A stretch of DNA of 64,000 nucleotides from assembly GCA_009841405.1 (NCBI GenBank), contig VXLV01000032.1, positions 62,001 through 126,000 of the forward strand, given 5' to 3'. The position numbers were made by a program, and so were the translations under genes. Under the pieces are notes generated by a model. It worked only from the letters and a program-made list of their open reading frames with translations, did not search any database and was not told the DNA's origin. Shown here one piece after another: positions 16,459-26,482 of this stretch; the first letter of the stretch is position 1, and each line of letters begins with the position of its first letter. Source of the stretch: Chloroflexota bacterium (lineage in GTDB: Bacteria; Chloroflexota; Anaerolineae; Aggregatilineales; Phototrophicaceae).

Positions 16459-18369
16459 ATGGCCATTGCAATCAAACAGATCATGTTGATCACTCGCAAC
16501 GTGCAAGTTGCGATTGACCTCAAACGCGCCCTGGAAGCGCTGGGCGAGTACAACGTGACCACGGTGGCGGATGCGCGCAATGCGATGGAGCAGCTGCGCG
16601 AGACGCCACATCACCTGGTCGTGCTCGACACCGACAACCTGACGGTTTCGCCGGATATCATGATTGAGATGATTCGAACGCGCCAGGACGACATCGCCAT
16701 AATCCTGGCGCCAGACCAGGCGGAGGCGCATGAACTCGCCGAGAGTTATGGCGCTCAAGGCGTCGTTGACCTGCCGGTGATGGCGCGGGATCTGATACCG
16801 GTGCTCAATCAGTCGCTTGAGACGGATATCGGCTCGCTGTCGGGTGCGCCCCCCGAAGCGGGCGCCGACTTGAGCGAAGACACGATCAAGCTGGAGGCGC
16901 TGGTGGGCGACGCGCTGGGCGAGGCGACCGGGCTCAACTACACGCGCCGGCGCTTGCAGGCGTCGCTTGATCTGCTGAATCCCGATCCGCCCACCGAAGC
17001 GGTCAGCGACGCGATGGACCTGCTGGTCGAGCCGGAAGCCGAAGGTGATACTGTGCGCTATCGCATCGTACGCGTCGGCGACGGCGGCATCCAGATTCGC
17101 GATATGGAGGCCGACGAAACGCCCGTGTCAGCCGCCAGTGACTTCGAAACGCTGCGCGACCTGGCTGAGCAATTCGGGGCGGATGTCAGCCAGGCGTCGC
17201 CGGCTCAAGAGTCGGGCGCTGTTGTTGAGCGCGACGCGTTCGAGTTGGATGACAGCGCCGCCTTCGAGCGCATGCTCAACGCTGTACTTGACGAAAGTAC
17301 GCTGCTGGAAGACCTGACGATGGAGTCGCTCTTCGATACCACGCGGGAAATGCCGGGCGCGCCGGGCACAGACGCCATTCCCGCCTGGCTGCGCGAGACC
17401 GAGAAGTTCATCCGGGAGCCGAGATTCCTGCCCGACAGCCTGCCGCCCCTGGGCGCACTGGAAGGCGCGGGCGAGACGACGATTCCCGCCGGCGTGCCCG
17501 GTAATCTGCCAGAGGTATCCCCGGCAATATCTACAGTTGGATCGTCTGCCGCCGAGCAGGCGGACAGCGCTGACGAAACCGCCTGGGGGTTGCTATCGAG
17601 CCGGGACCGTGACCCGTACCTGGCGCAATTGGCGCTGACGATGACGCGGGTCATGAGCGATATGACGGCCGACGCCACCGTATTGACACGAGCCAACCGA
17701 ATCGTCGCCTTTTCAGGAAATATGAGTCTGGAGCAATTCCGCGCATTGCGCGCTTGCATCGCTGATGACTGGAGCGCGGGCGATGGGCAATCGCGCATTC
17801 GCTTCATCAAGCTGCCCAGGTCCGAGGCGGATTTCATGCTCTGCTCGCGCGGTACGGTCGGCGACCACACCTTGACAATGATCTTTAGCGGCGGCAAGCA
17901 GCTGAATGAGATCCGGCGCCAGGGCGACCGCATGTTGAGCGCGCTTGGCGCTGTGCCCGAGGGCGAAGCGCCCGCCGAAGAAGAGCTGGGCGGGCCGATA
18001 GCCGACGCGACTGATTCGCGTACGCCAATCGCCTTTGTCTGGATGGTGGCGGATCCGGCGCTGCTGCTGCGCAGAAGCGTCGCCGAGCAGCTGGTCTTCT
18101 GGCTGGAGGTGCAGCTCAACGGGCTGAACTGGCGCGTTCACCGCCTGGATGTGCATCAAGACTTCGTCTATCTGTACGCTGACGCGCCCGGGCGGGCGTC
18201 ACCGGAGTCGCTCGTGCGCACGGTGATGGATCGCTCGCGCAGCATCGCCTGCTCGGAAGACAAGGCGCTGCCAAAGGACTTGTGGGCGGATGCTTATCTT
18301 GTCTTGCAGCCCGGGCGGGAATTGAGCGAGCGCGAGCTGCAGAACTTTCTCCAATTCGCGCGACGCTAG
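16459..18369 (+). CDS. Pseudo-receiver / Roadblock-LC7-like / dead TnpA (IS200-type) fold fusion protein
   Basis: 636 aa from ATG 16459 (a GTG at 16447 is the alternative). Residues 1-120 have a receiver fold with the phosphoacceptor Asp kept (D57, VVLDTD), but the acidic pair at strand 1 is gone (LITRN), the Thr is Ala84, and the invariant Lys is Leu105. An acidic linker follows. Residues about 387-500 resemble Roadblock/LC7 (TVLTRANRIVAFSG...., then FMLCSRGTVGDHTLTMIFSG). Residues about 522-636 align by eye to IS200/IS605 TnpA: the HUH motif DHIHIL reads DFVYLY (F569, Y571), the GRSSRI helix reads DRSRSI, LW..... is kept (DLWADAYLV), and the catalytic Tyr of QYIENQ reads QNFLQF (F630). All catalytic residues are lost, so it is not a transposase. 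Role unknown; a regulatory or scaffold protein is likely. Confidence 0.65.
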   Translation: MAIAIKQIMLITRNVQVAIDLKRALEALGEYNVTTVADARNAMEQLRETPHHLVVLDTDNLTVSPDIMIEMIRTRQDDIAIILAPDQAEAHELAESYGAQGVVDLPVMARDLIPVLNQSLETDIGSLSGAPPEAGADLSEDTIKLEALVGDALGEATGLNYTRRRLQASLDLLNPDPPTEAVSDAMDLLVEPEAEGDTVRYRIVRVGDGGIQIRDMEADETPVSAASDFETLRDLAEQFGADVSQASPAQESGAVVERDAFELDDSAAFERMLNAVLDESTLLEDLTMESLFDTTREMPGAPGTDAIPAWLRETEKFIREPRFLPDSLPPLGALEGAGETTIPAGVPGNLPEVSPAISTVGSSAAEQADSADETAWGLLSSRDRDPYLAQLALTMTRVMSDMTADATVLTRANRIVAFSGNMSLEQFRALRACIADDWSAGDGQSRIRFIKLPRSEADFMLCSRGTVGDHTLTMIFSGGKQLNEIRRQGDRMLSALGAVPEGEAPAEEELGGPIADATDSRTPIAFVWMVADPALLLRRSVAEQLVFWLEVQLNGLNWRVHRLDVHQDFVYLYADAPGRASPESLVRTVMDRSRSIACSEDKALPKDLWADAYLVLQPGRELSERELQNFLQFARR

Positions 18370-18461
18370 ACTGAAGCGTCCTTAGTTGACACAGCGCGTA
18401 GACATTCGCGCGTCAAAGCCAGTGCCTACGCAAAATACCCTGTCCCGTGCAGTGTGTTGCT

Positions 18462-18487
18462 CCCCTCCCTGACTCGTCGGGGAGGGG
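18462..18487. repeat. G/C-tract hairpin in the intergenic region before polA
   Basis: CCCCTCCC (18462-18469) and GGGAGGGG (18480-18487) form a perfect 8-bp stem with a 10-base loop, followed by CCGGGGGTGGGG. The composition differs from the flanking DNA and looks like a dispersed intergenic repeat unit. The 252-base gap between the receiver-fusion gene and polA otherwise holds only the polA promoter. Confidence 0.5.
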
Positions 18488-18551
18488 CCGGGGGTGGGGT
18501 AAGCTGTCCGCAGCGCAAATGACGGCGCGTTTCCGCGCGTCAAGTCCGCCT

Positions 18552-18580
18552 GTGACAAATGTTTCGGCGTCGATTATACT
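18552..18580 (+). promoter_or_regulatory. Strong sigma70-type promoter for polA
   Basis: GTGACA (18552-18557), a 17-base spacer and TATACT (18575-18580): 5/6 matches in each box. Transcription from here starts near 18587, so the polA start must be 18622 and not the earlier in-frame ATG at 18559. Confidence 0.7.
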
Positions 18581-18621
18581 CTTCGCCAAACTTGCAACAG
18601 TCAGCCGCCGAGCGAGACGCC

Positions 18622-21411
18622 ATGGAAGCGCGCGAAGTCCTGTATCTGATTGATGGCCATGCTCTGGCCTATCGCAGCTATTTCGCCTTGCAACGCGGCG
18701 GATTCACCACTTCGTCGGGCGAAAGCACCGGCGCCGTCTACGGGTTCAGCCGCACCCTGCTAGATGTGGTCGAGCATCATCAGCCGAAGTATTTGGCCGT
18801 CGCGTTCGACGAAGGTTTGAGCGCGCGCGAAGAGATTTACCCCGACTACAAGGCGACGCGGGTCGAAATGCCCGAGGACTTGGCCAACCAAATCGAGCGG
18901 ATTAAGGACTTGGTTGATGCCTTCAATATACCGCGCCTGACTATGTCCAATATGGAGGCGGACGACATCCTGGGCACGATCAGCCGGCAAGCGGTTGAGC
19001 AGGGACTGGACGTCCACATCGCTACCGGCGACCGCGACATATTGCAACTGCTGGGCCCGCACGTTCGCGTGCAGCTGCCGCAGCGGGGCGGCGCCGACGT
19101 CGTGATGGACGTCGCCGCCTTTCGCGACAAGTATGGCCTGGATCCGAGCCAACTGATCGACTTGAAAGCCATGATGGGCGACAGCTCGGACAACATCCCC
19201 GGCGTAAAAGGCGTCGGCGAAAAGTCCGCAACCAAGCTGCTGCAAGAGTACGGCGACCTGGACACCATATACGACAATCTTGACGCTATCGCCACGCGCG
19301 TGCGCAACCGGTTGATAGCCGAAAAGGACATGGCCTATCTTAGTCGCAAGCTGGCCACAATTATGCGCGACTTGGAAATCGAGCTAGATTTGAACGCTTG
19401 CGTCGCGCAGGACTTTGAGCTCGGGCTGGTGGACGGCCTCTTCTCCGCGCTGGAATTCCGCACAATGCGCGAGCGGCTGCACCGTGTCTATGGCGAGCTG
19501 CACGGCGAAGACTTTGAGAACGAGATCGCGCAGGCGCACGAAGTCGTGGAGACGGTCGTCGTCCGCGACGAGGCGGGGCTGCGGCAATTGGTCCAAGCCT
19601 TAAACAGCGCCGAGATGATCGCCTTCGATACCGAAACCACCAGCGTCGACCAGATGTCGGCGGAGCTGGTCGGCATCTCGCTGGCAGTGGACGACGACCG
19701 CGGCTACTACGTTCCAGTGGGGCATCGCACCATCGGCGGCGAGGACCAGCCGGATATGTTCGCGCAGCCGGTTGGCGAGCAGCTGCCGCTCGCCACGGTG
19801 ATTGACGCGCTGCGCGGCCCGCTCGAAGACGCGACAATCCCCAAGACCGCGCACAACGCCGTATATGACCTGATGATCTTGCAGCGCTACGGCATCAATG
19901 TCGCGCCAATCGCCTTCGATACCATGCTGGCGGAATGGGTCAAGAATCCGATTAGCAAATTCCTCGGCCTGAAAGCGCTGGTGGCCCAGACTCTCGACAT
20001 TCAGATGACCGAGATTTCGGAACTGCTGGGCAAGGGCAAGAACCAGATATCTATGGACAAGGTGGAAATTGACGCGGCCGCGCCTTACGCCGCTGCGGAC
20101 GCGGCCATGACCTACCGCCTGGTTGAGCCTTTGCGCAGCGAACTGCGGGACGCGGCGCTGGGCAAGCTCTACGACAATCTTGAGTTGCCCCTGATTCCGA
20201 TTGTCGGCGCGATGCAATACCAAGGCGTCACGCTGGATGTCGACTTCCTGGGCGAAATGAGCGCGCGCCTGGCGACAAGCATCGCCGGGCTGCAAGGAGC
20301 GATCTACGAGGCCGGCAATATCGGCGAGTTCAATATCGGCAGCCCCAAGCAACTCAATACCGTCTTGTTCGATGTGCTCGCGTTGCCGACCGACGGCTTG
20401 AAGAGAACCAAGCTCGGTTTTTCCACCGACGCCACTACGCTGGACACGCTGCGCGATCAGCATCCGATCGTGGATATGATCGTGGAATATCGCGAACTCT
20501 CCAAACTGAAGAGCACCTACGTCGACGCCTTGCCGGCGCTGGTCAATTCGCGGACCGGCCGTGTACACACCAGCTACAACCAGACAGGTTCGGCGACCGG
20601 CCGCTTCAGCAGCAGTAATCCCAACTTGCAGAATATCCCGATTCGGACTGAAGTCGGGCGCGAGGTGCGGCGGGCATTTATAGCGCCGGAAGGCTACTTG
20701 CTGCTGGCGGTGGACTACAGTCAAATCGAGCTGCGCGTGATGGCGCATATCAGCGAGGACGAGACTTTGATCCGCGCTTTTCATCAGGGGCTGGATATCC
20801 ATCGCGCCACCGCGGCGACGGTCAATGGCATCGACCCGGAAGCGGTCAGCTACGAGCAGCGGAGCTTCGCCAAGCGCGTGAATTTCGGCTTGATGTATGG
20901 CATGGGGGCGTTCCGGCTGGCGCGCGACAGCGACTTGAGCTTGGCGGAGGCGGAAGAATTCATCGCCACGTATTTCGAGCGAATGCCGGGCGTAGAGCAG
21001 TACATCACCGATACGAAGGAATTTGTCTGGCGGCACGGTTATACGGAGACGCTCTACGGCCGGCGGCGGATATATCCGGCCATCAAGTCCAATGGCAATC
21101 GGCGCAGCACCTCGGCCGAAGAACGCGCCGCGATCAACATGCCGATCCAGGGCACAGCCGCGGACATCTTGAAGCAGTCGATGATTAACCTGCACCAACG
21201 GCTGGCGGAATCACCTTTCGACGCCGCCATGATCTTGCAGGTGCACGATGAGCTAGTGCTGGAAGTGAAAGAGACTGAGCTTGAAGCCGTCACGGCGCTG
21301 GTCGTCGAAACGATGGAGTCGGCCCTGCCTGACGGCAAACCCCTGCGCGTGCCCTTGCGCGCCAACGCCAGCTACGGGCGTGACTGGCGCGATATGGAAG
21401 AGCTTGGCTGA
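18622..21411 (+). CDS. polA: DNA polymerase I with 5' nuclease and proofreading domains
   Basis: 929 aa, the usual length for a three-domain Pol I. Residues 1 to about 290 are the FEN-like 5' nuclease (YLIDGHALAYRSYFAL, MEADDILGTI, TGDRDILQLL, GDSSDNIPGVKGVGEKSA). The 3'-5' exonuclease is intact: AFDTETTS (DxE), TAHNAVYDLMIL and YAAADAAMTYRL carry the four carboxylates and the Tyr, so proofreading should be active. The polymerase domain has motif A DYSQIELRVMAH, motif B RSFAKRVNFGLMYGM (Phe at the position that disfavours dideoxynucleotides) and motif C QVHDELVLEV. It fills gaps and replaces Okazaki primers. The start was chosen because the promoter lies just upstream. Confidence 0.97.
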   Translation: MEAREVLYLIDGHALAYRSYFALQRGGFTTSSGESTGAVYGFSRTLLDVVEHHQPKYLAVAFDEGLSAREEIYPDYKATRVEMPEDLANQIERIKDLVDAFNIPRLTMSNMEADDILGTISRQAVEQGLDVHIATGDRDILQLLGPHVRVQLPQRGGADVVMDVAAFRDKYGLDPSQLIDLKAMMGDSSDNIPGVKGVGEKSATKLLQEYGDLDTIYDNLDAIATRVRNRLIAEKDMAYLSRKLATIMRDLEIELDLNACVAQDFELGLVDGLFSALEFRTMRERLHRVYGELHGEDFENEIAQAHEVVETVVVRDEAGLRQLVQALNSAEMIAFDTETTSVDQMSAELVGISLAVDDDRGYYVPVGHRTIGGEDQPDMFAQPVGEQLPLATVIDALRGPLEDATIPKTAHNAVYDLMILQRYGINVAPIAFDTMLAEWVKNPISKFLGLKALVAQTLDIQMTEISELLGKGKNQISMDKVEIDAAAPYAAADAAMTYRLVEPLRSELRDAALGKLYDNLELPLIPIVGAMQYQGVTLDVDFLGEMSARLATSIAGLQGAIYEAGNIGEFNIGSPKQLNTVLFDVLALPTDGLKRTKLGFSTDATTLDTLRDQHPIVDMIVEYRELSKLKSTYVDALPALVNSRTGRVHTSYNQTGSATGRFSSSNPNLQNIPIRTEVGREVRRAFIAPEGYLLLAVDYSQIELRVMAHISEDETLIRAFHQGLDIHRATAATVNGIDPEAVSYEQRSFAKRVNFGLMYGMGAFRLARDSDLSLAEAEEFIATYFERMPGVEQYITDTKEFVWRHGYTETLYGRRRIYPAIKSNGNRRSTSAEERAAINMPIQGTAADILKQSMINLHQRLAESPFDAAMILQVHDELVLEVKETELEAVTALVVETMESALPDGKPLRVPLRANASYGRDWRDMEELG

Positions 21412-21485
21412 TCGCGCTAGAGGCGAAGCCTGTACCCAGCATCGATCGTAGACTGAACTGAATCCGAAAGCGAGTTAGGGCGTAT

Positions 21486-22403
<918 letters not shown>

Positions 22404-22643
22404 CGATAGCTATTTCCGCGCGCTATTTTGCGATGTTTCGCGTCCGGCGCCACGCGGAGATCTTCCCGCCGACTTTCCGACGTTTGCGCGGTAGCGAGCA
22501 TATTCCTCGCGCGTTTAATCAATATGGCCGTCGTTTAGTGTTAGAATAGCATAACGCAAGTCTGTCTGGCGTGTTAATAAAAGAAGCTAAGCTTGGCTGT
22601 CGGGCGGCGATGGCCGGGCCGCGCCTGAAAGCGAAGACCTGAC

Positions 22644-23519
22644 GTGGAACAGATTCTACTCATCGTGCAGGGTCTCGAGTTAACAGACATTGTCGATATC
22701 GGCATTGTCACCTTGCTCTTTTACAGCATCACCTTCATGTTTCGCGGCACGCAGGCGGTTGCGCTCTTCCGCGGGATTGCCTTGCTGGTGATCGGGCTGA
22801 TTTCGGTGGCGGCAGTCCTGCGTCTGGAAGCGCTTAGCTGGTTGATCGCCAACAGTCTTACGGCATTGGCCATCGCTATCCCGGTGATATTCCAACCGGA
22901 GATTCGGCGCGCGCTTGAGCGGCTGGGCCGCGGCTTGATCATTGGGTCTAGGCTAGCGCCGCAAGAAGCGCGCGTTTCGATCATCGCCGAGGTTTGCGTC
23001 GCCGCGGAGAAATTGTCGGCGCGGCGGCACGGGGCGCTAATCGTATTGCAGCGCAACAGCAGCCTGCAGGAGTACATCCGCACCGGTATCGGCCTGGATA
23101 GCATCGTGTCGGCTGACTTGCTGGTCACCGTATTCTGGCCGCGCACCGAACTCCACGATGGCGCCGTGATTATCGATCGCGGCGGGCGCATCGCCTCGGC
23201 CTCGAGCGTGCTGCCCATCACCGCCAGCCGCAATTTGCCCAACCCTAATCTGGGCACCAGGCATCGGGCGGCGGTCGGCATCAGCGAAGTTGGCGACGCG
23301 CTCTGTGTGATTGTCTCGGAGGAGACGGGCAAAATCTCGGTGGCCAACGCCGGTCGCATGATTCTCGACCTGGACTCGCAGCGGCTGCGATTGATTCTCA
23401 ACGCCTATTATGGCGTGACTGAGGAATCCTGGACTAGCTACCGCTCGCGCCTGCGCGAGGTCTTGGTTGATTTGCGCCTGCGCATGCAAACGCGCAGAAG
23501 GCAGCAGGCGCAATCATGA
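22644..23519 (+). CDS. cdaA: Diadenylate cyclase (c-di-AMP synthase), CdaA type
   Basis: 291 aa from a GTG start. Three N-terminal transmembrane segments (about 18-85) precede a DisA_N/DAC domain. The catalytic DGA is D172-G173-A174 (ELHDGAVIID) and the RHR motif is R206-H207-R208 (LGTRHRAAVGISE). It condenses two ATP into cyclic di-AMP at the membrane; this messenger typically controls potassium and osmotic balance and wall integrity. The stop overlaps the start of the YbbR gene by 4 bases, the classic cdaA-cdaR pairing. The usual third partner glmM is absent; der follows instead. Confidence 0.95.
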   Translation: MEQILLIVQGLELTDIVDIGIVTLLFYSITFMFRGTQAVALFRGIALLVIGLISVAAVLRLEALSWLIANSLTALAIAIPVIFQPEIRRALERLGRGLIIGSRLAPQEARVSIIAEVCVAAEKLSARRHGALIVLQRNSSLQEYIRTGIGLDSIVSADLLVTVFWPRTELHDGAVIIDRGGRIASASSVLPITASRNLPNPNLGTRHRAAVGISEVGDALCVIVSEETGKISVANAGRMILDLDSQRLRLILNAYYGVTEESWTSYRSRLREVLVDLRLRMQTRRRQQAQS

Positions 23520-24802
23520 TACGCCGGCTGCTGCATTCAGATATGGCGGGGAATCTGCTTTGGCTGCTCGTATCGGCGCTTCTGGCGACTGGCGTCTGGT
23601 ACATCGCCGTGACCTCGGCCGATCCCATCCGACAGCGCCGTTTTTACGGGATTCAAATTCAGTTTGTCCCCAGCTCGATGGCGGTCATGACGCAAAGCGG
23701 GACGCGCGCCGCGGATGTAACGATCCAGGGATCGCAGACGATCGTATCGTCGCGGCTCGCCAGCGACATCATCGTGCGCGCTGATCTGTCTCGGCTGGGT
23801 CCGGGAAACCACTCGGTGCCCCTGGCTGTCGAAGTGGTCAGACCGGATACCGACAGTTTCCGCCGCCTGGTGTCCCGCGTAGAGCCCTCGCAGATCAACA
23901 TCGAATTGGAGCCGCGAGAATCGCGCGACAATCGCATCGTGGTTGAGCTTCTTACAGCGCCCCCCATCGGCTTTCGCAATGATGTGCCGCAGCCGAATAT
24001 CGACCAGGTGCGGGTGAGCGGCGCCGCCAGCCTGGTGTCGCAAGTGGTGGCCGTTCGGGGACAGCTGGACCTTTCGGCCAGCCGCAATCCGCTTGAAGTC
24101 GACCTGCGCTTGCACGCGATCGACGCCGACGGCAACCGCGTGGCCGGCGTCGAGCTGGACCCGCAGACCGCCTCGGTCGCCGTGAATATCCAGCGCCGCG
24201 ACGATATTCGCCAGATCGCCGTGCGGCCCAATGTCTTGCTATCAACGCTGCCGGATGGCTTCACGCTGAAGAACCAGAGCTATGAACCGGAGTCGCTATT
24301 TGTTAGTGGCGCGCCGGATCAGCTTGGGAAGATCTCCGATACCTTGCTGACTGCGCCGATCAGCCTGGTAGGGCGCGAAGAAGGATTCGTCACCAGCGTG
24401 CCCGTGCAACTGCCCGATGGCGAGCTCTTCGTCATGGGCGGCGACAGCAACATCACCGTTTCAATAGAAATCATACCGATCGTCGTTTCGCGTCAAATCG
24501 ACAGCATCGACGTGGGGCACATTGGATTGGGCGATACCTATGAAGTTTCCATCGTTCCGAAGACGGCCTCGGCCATTGTGACCGGTCCGGTGGTTTATGT
24601 GGACGCGTTGTCGCTTGAAGACATTCAACTTGTCGTTGACCTGGAGGGATTGGCGCCGGGCGTATACGACTTGTCTCCGGCGATCTCGATCACCAAGGGC
24701 GATCTGAGCGAAGCCAACGTATCGCTGTCGCCGGCGGAACTGAACGTGGAGATCACCTCGCCCGAGGCGGCAAACGCGAGCGACGCCCCCGCCGAGAACT
24801 AG
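23516..24802 (+). CDS. cdaR: YbbR-domain protein, CdaA regulator (CdaR type)
   Basis: 428 aa, overlapping cdaA by ATGA, so translationally coupled. One N-terminal transmembrane helix (about 12-30, LLWLLVSALLATGVWYIAV) is followed by four YbbR-like beta-rich repeats on the outer face. Recurring blocks include DVTIQGSQ/VRVSGAAS/LFVSGAPD/AIVTGPV, and a C-terminal Ser/Ala-rich tail. CdaR proteins bind CdaA through the membrane and tune cyclic di-AMP output. The four repeats and single anchor match the family. Nothing appears truncated. Confidence 0.9.
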   Translation: MIRRLLHSDMAGNLLWLLVSALLATGVWYIAVTSADPIRQRRFYGIQIQFVPSSMAVMTQSGTRAADVTIQGSQTIVSSRLASDIIVRADLSRLGPGNHSVPLAVEVVRPDTDSFRRLVSRVEPSQINIELEPRESRDNRIVVELLTAPPIGFRNDVPQPNIDQVRVSGAASLVSQVVAVRGQLDLSASRNPLEVDLRLHAIDADGNRVAGVELDPQTASVAVNIQRRDDIRQIAVRPNVLLSTLPDGFTLKNQSYEPESLFVSGAPDQLGKISDTLLTAPISLVGREEGFVTSVPVQLPDGELFVMGGDSNITVSIEIIPIVVSRQIDSIDVGHIGLGDTYEVSIVPKTASAIVTGPVVYVDALSLEDIQLVVDLEGLAPGVYDLSPAISITKGDLSEANVSLSPAELNVEITSPEAANASDAPAEN

Positions 24803-24961
24803 ATTGAGCGACATCTTTGGAGCGATAGACTGGGCGCCAGTCGCGCATCGCGGGCCTGGCATTATGATGCTTCTTTGCCTTTCAGCGACTACCGAAAGCC
24901 GATACCGACGTCTACAATACGGGCGCGAAAATCATAGCAGCAGCGGAGCGAATGCGGCGCC

Positions 24962-26341
24962 ATGTCAGGTAAGAATATCGTCGCCTTGGTTGGCCGCCCC
25001 AATGTGGGCAAGAGTACGCTATTCAACCGTCTGGTTGGCGAGCGCCAGGCGGTTACGCATGAGATTCCCGGCACCACGCGGGATCGCTTGCACGGCGAGT
25101 CGTTCTGGAACGGCGTGACATTTCAGGTGGTCGACACCGGCGGGATCGAGATTTATCAGCCGGCCGGCGCGCGTGATGAATCGCCGCTGGCGGAAGGCAG
25201 CGCCGATTTTGTCGCCGAAATCATTGAGCAGGCGCAGATCGCCATTGCCGGTGCGGACGTTATTATTCTGGTCGTTGACGCGCAGTTTGGCGTGACCGCC
25301 GCCGATCAAGCCATCGCCGAGATCTTGCGCCGAACCGACAAGCCGGTGATCGTCGCCGCCAACAAGATTGACGACCGCAAGCACGCGAACGATGCCTACG
25401 ACTTTTACAGCCTTGGGCTCGATGCGGTGGTTGGCGTCAGCGCGATTCACGGGCTTGGGGTCGGCGATCTGCTGGACGAGCTGGTGATGGCCTTTGGCGA
25501 CGCCGAACCCGAGGCTGATGAGGACGACGAAGACGATCATTTGAAAATCGCGATTGTCGGGCGGCCGAACGCGGGCAAGAGCACCCTGCTGAACAAACTA
25601 ATCGGCCGCGACCGCGCTATCGTGAGCGAGGTAGCGGGCACGACCCGCGACGCCATCGATACGGACATCAGTTGGTACGGCGAGCGCCTCACCTTGATTG
25701 ACACTGCGGGCATCCGCCGCCGCGGGCGCATCGAAGCGGGCGTGGAGAGGTTCAGCGTAATCCGCGCGATGAAAGCCATCGGCCGGGCGGATGTCGGCTT
25801 GCTGGTGATCGACGCCAATCTGGGCGTCACGGAGCAAGACGAGCACATCGCCGGTTACATAATCGACGAATACAAGAGTCTGGTTATTGTTGTCAATAAA
25901 TGGGACGCGATCGAAAAAGACGACTACACGATGGACGCGTTCAGCGAGAATATCCGCGACCGTTTGCACTTCGTTCGCTACGCGCCGATTATCTTCATCA
26001 GCGCGCTCGAGGGGCAGCGCATTCATCAGGTTCTTGAAGTGGCGCATCGCGTTTGGGAGGCGCGCTTTTTCCGCATACCGACAGCGGATGTAAACCGGCT
26101 GATGCGCGAAGCGGTGAGCAAGCATCCGCCGCACGGTAAAGGGACTAAAAGGCTGAAGTTCCTCTATGCGTCGCAGGTGCGTTCCGATCCGCCCTTGTTT
26201 CTGTTCCATGTCAACGATCCAGCCCAGGTGCATTTCACGTACAAGCGCTATCTGGAAAACCAGTTTCGCGAAGCTTACGACTTTGAGGGCACGCCAATTC
26301 GTTTGAGCTTCCGCGCTCGCGCGAAAACGCGCGCTGATTGA
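24962..26341 (+). CDS. der: Ribosome-assembly GTPase Der (EngA)
   Basis: 459 aa, normal length. It has the diagnostic two tandem GTPase domains: G1 GRPNVGKST at residues 11-19 with DTGG and NKID, then an acidic linker (ADEDDEDDH) and a second G domain starting about residue 200 (GRPNAGKST, DTAGIRRRG, NKWDAIEKDD). A C-terminal KH-like domain follows (about 355-459, KGTKRLKFLYASQV, then VNDPAQVHFTYKRYLENQFRE). Der acts in late assembly of the 50S subunit. It is preceded by 159 bases with no gene and followed by lepB with its own promoter. Confidence 0.97.
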   Translation: MSGKNIVALVGRPNVGKSTLFNRLVGERQAVTHEIPGTTRDRLHGESFWNGVTFQVVDTGGIEIYQPAGARDESPLAEGSADFVAEIIEQAQIAIAGADVIILVVDAQFGVTAADQAIAEILRRTDKPVIVAANKIDDRKHANDAYDFYSLGLDAVVGVSAIHGLGVGDLLDELVMAFGDAEPEADEDDEDDHLKIAIVGRPNAGKSTLLNKLIGRDRAIVSEVAGTTRDAIDTDISWYGERLTLIDTAGIRRRGRIEAGVERFSVIRAMKAIGRADVGLLVIDANLGVTEQDEHIAGYIIDEYKSLVIVVNKWDAIEKDDYTMDAFSENIRDRLHFVRYAPIIFISALEGQRIHQVLEVAHRVWEARFFRIPTADVNRLMREAVSKHPPHGKGTKRLKFLYASQVRSDPPLFLFHVNDPAQVHFTYKRYLENQFREAYDFEGTPIRLSFRARAKTRAD

Positions 26342-26389
26342 CCGGCGCGCCGTCGGCGAATTGAGAACGATGAAGGGCGGCAATCTGCA

Positions 26390-26418
26390 TTGCGATGAAA
26401 AGGGCGGAATCCTATAAT
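26390..26418 (+). promoter_or_regulatory. Strong sigma70-type promoter for lepB
   Basis: TTGCGA (26390-26395), a 17-base spacer and a perfect TATAAT (26413-26418). The predicted transcript starts near 26425, about 58 bases before the lepB ATG. Confidence 0.7.
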
Positions 26419-26482
26419 CATTGCAGCGGCATTGCGCTTGCGCTTGCGGTTCGCCAAAAGCGCGGGCGTCGAAGGAGGGTTA

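Noticed and set aside
18012..18369. The TnpA-like segment as part of an intact insertion sequence
   Set aside because: No flanking hairpin ends, no TnpB, the domain is in frame inside a 636-residue protein, and the HUH and Tyr residues are missing.
22519..22547. TCAATA / TAGAAT as a cdaA promoter
   Set aside because: The -35 matches only 3 of 6 bases and several similar words occur by chance; not strong enough to list as a feature.
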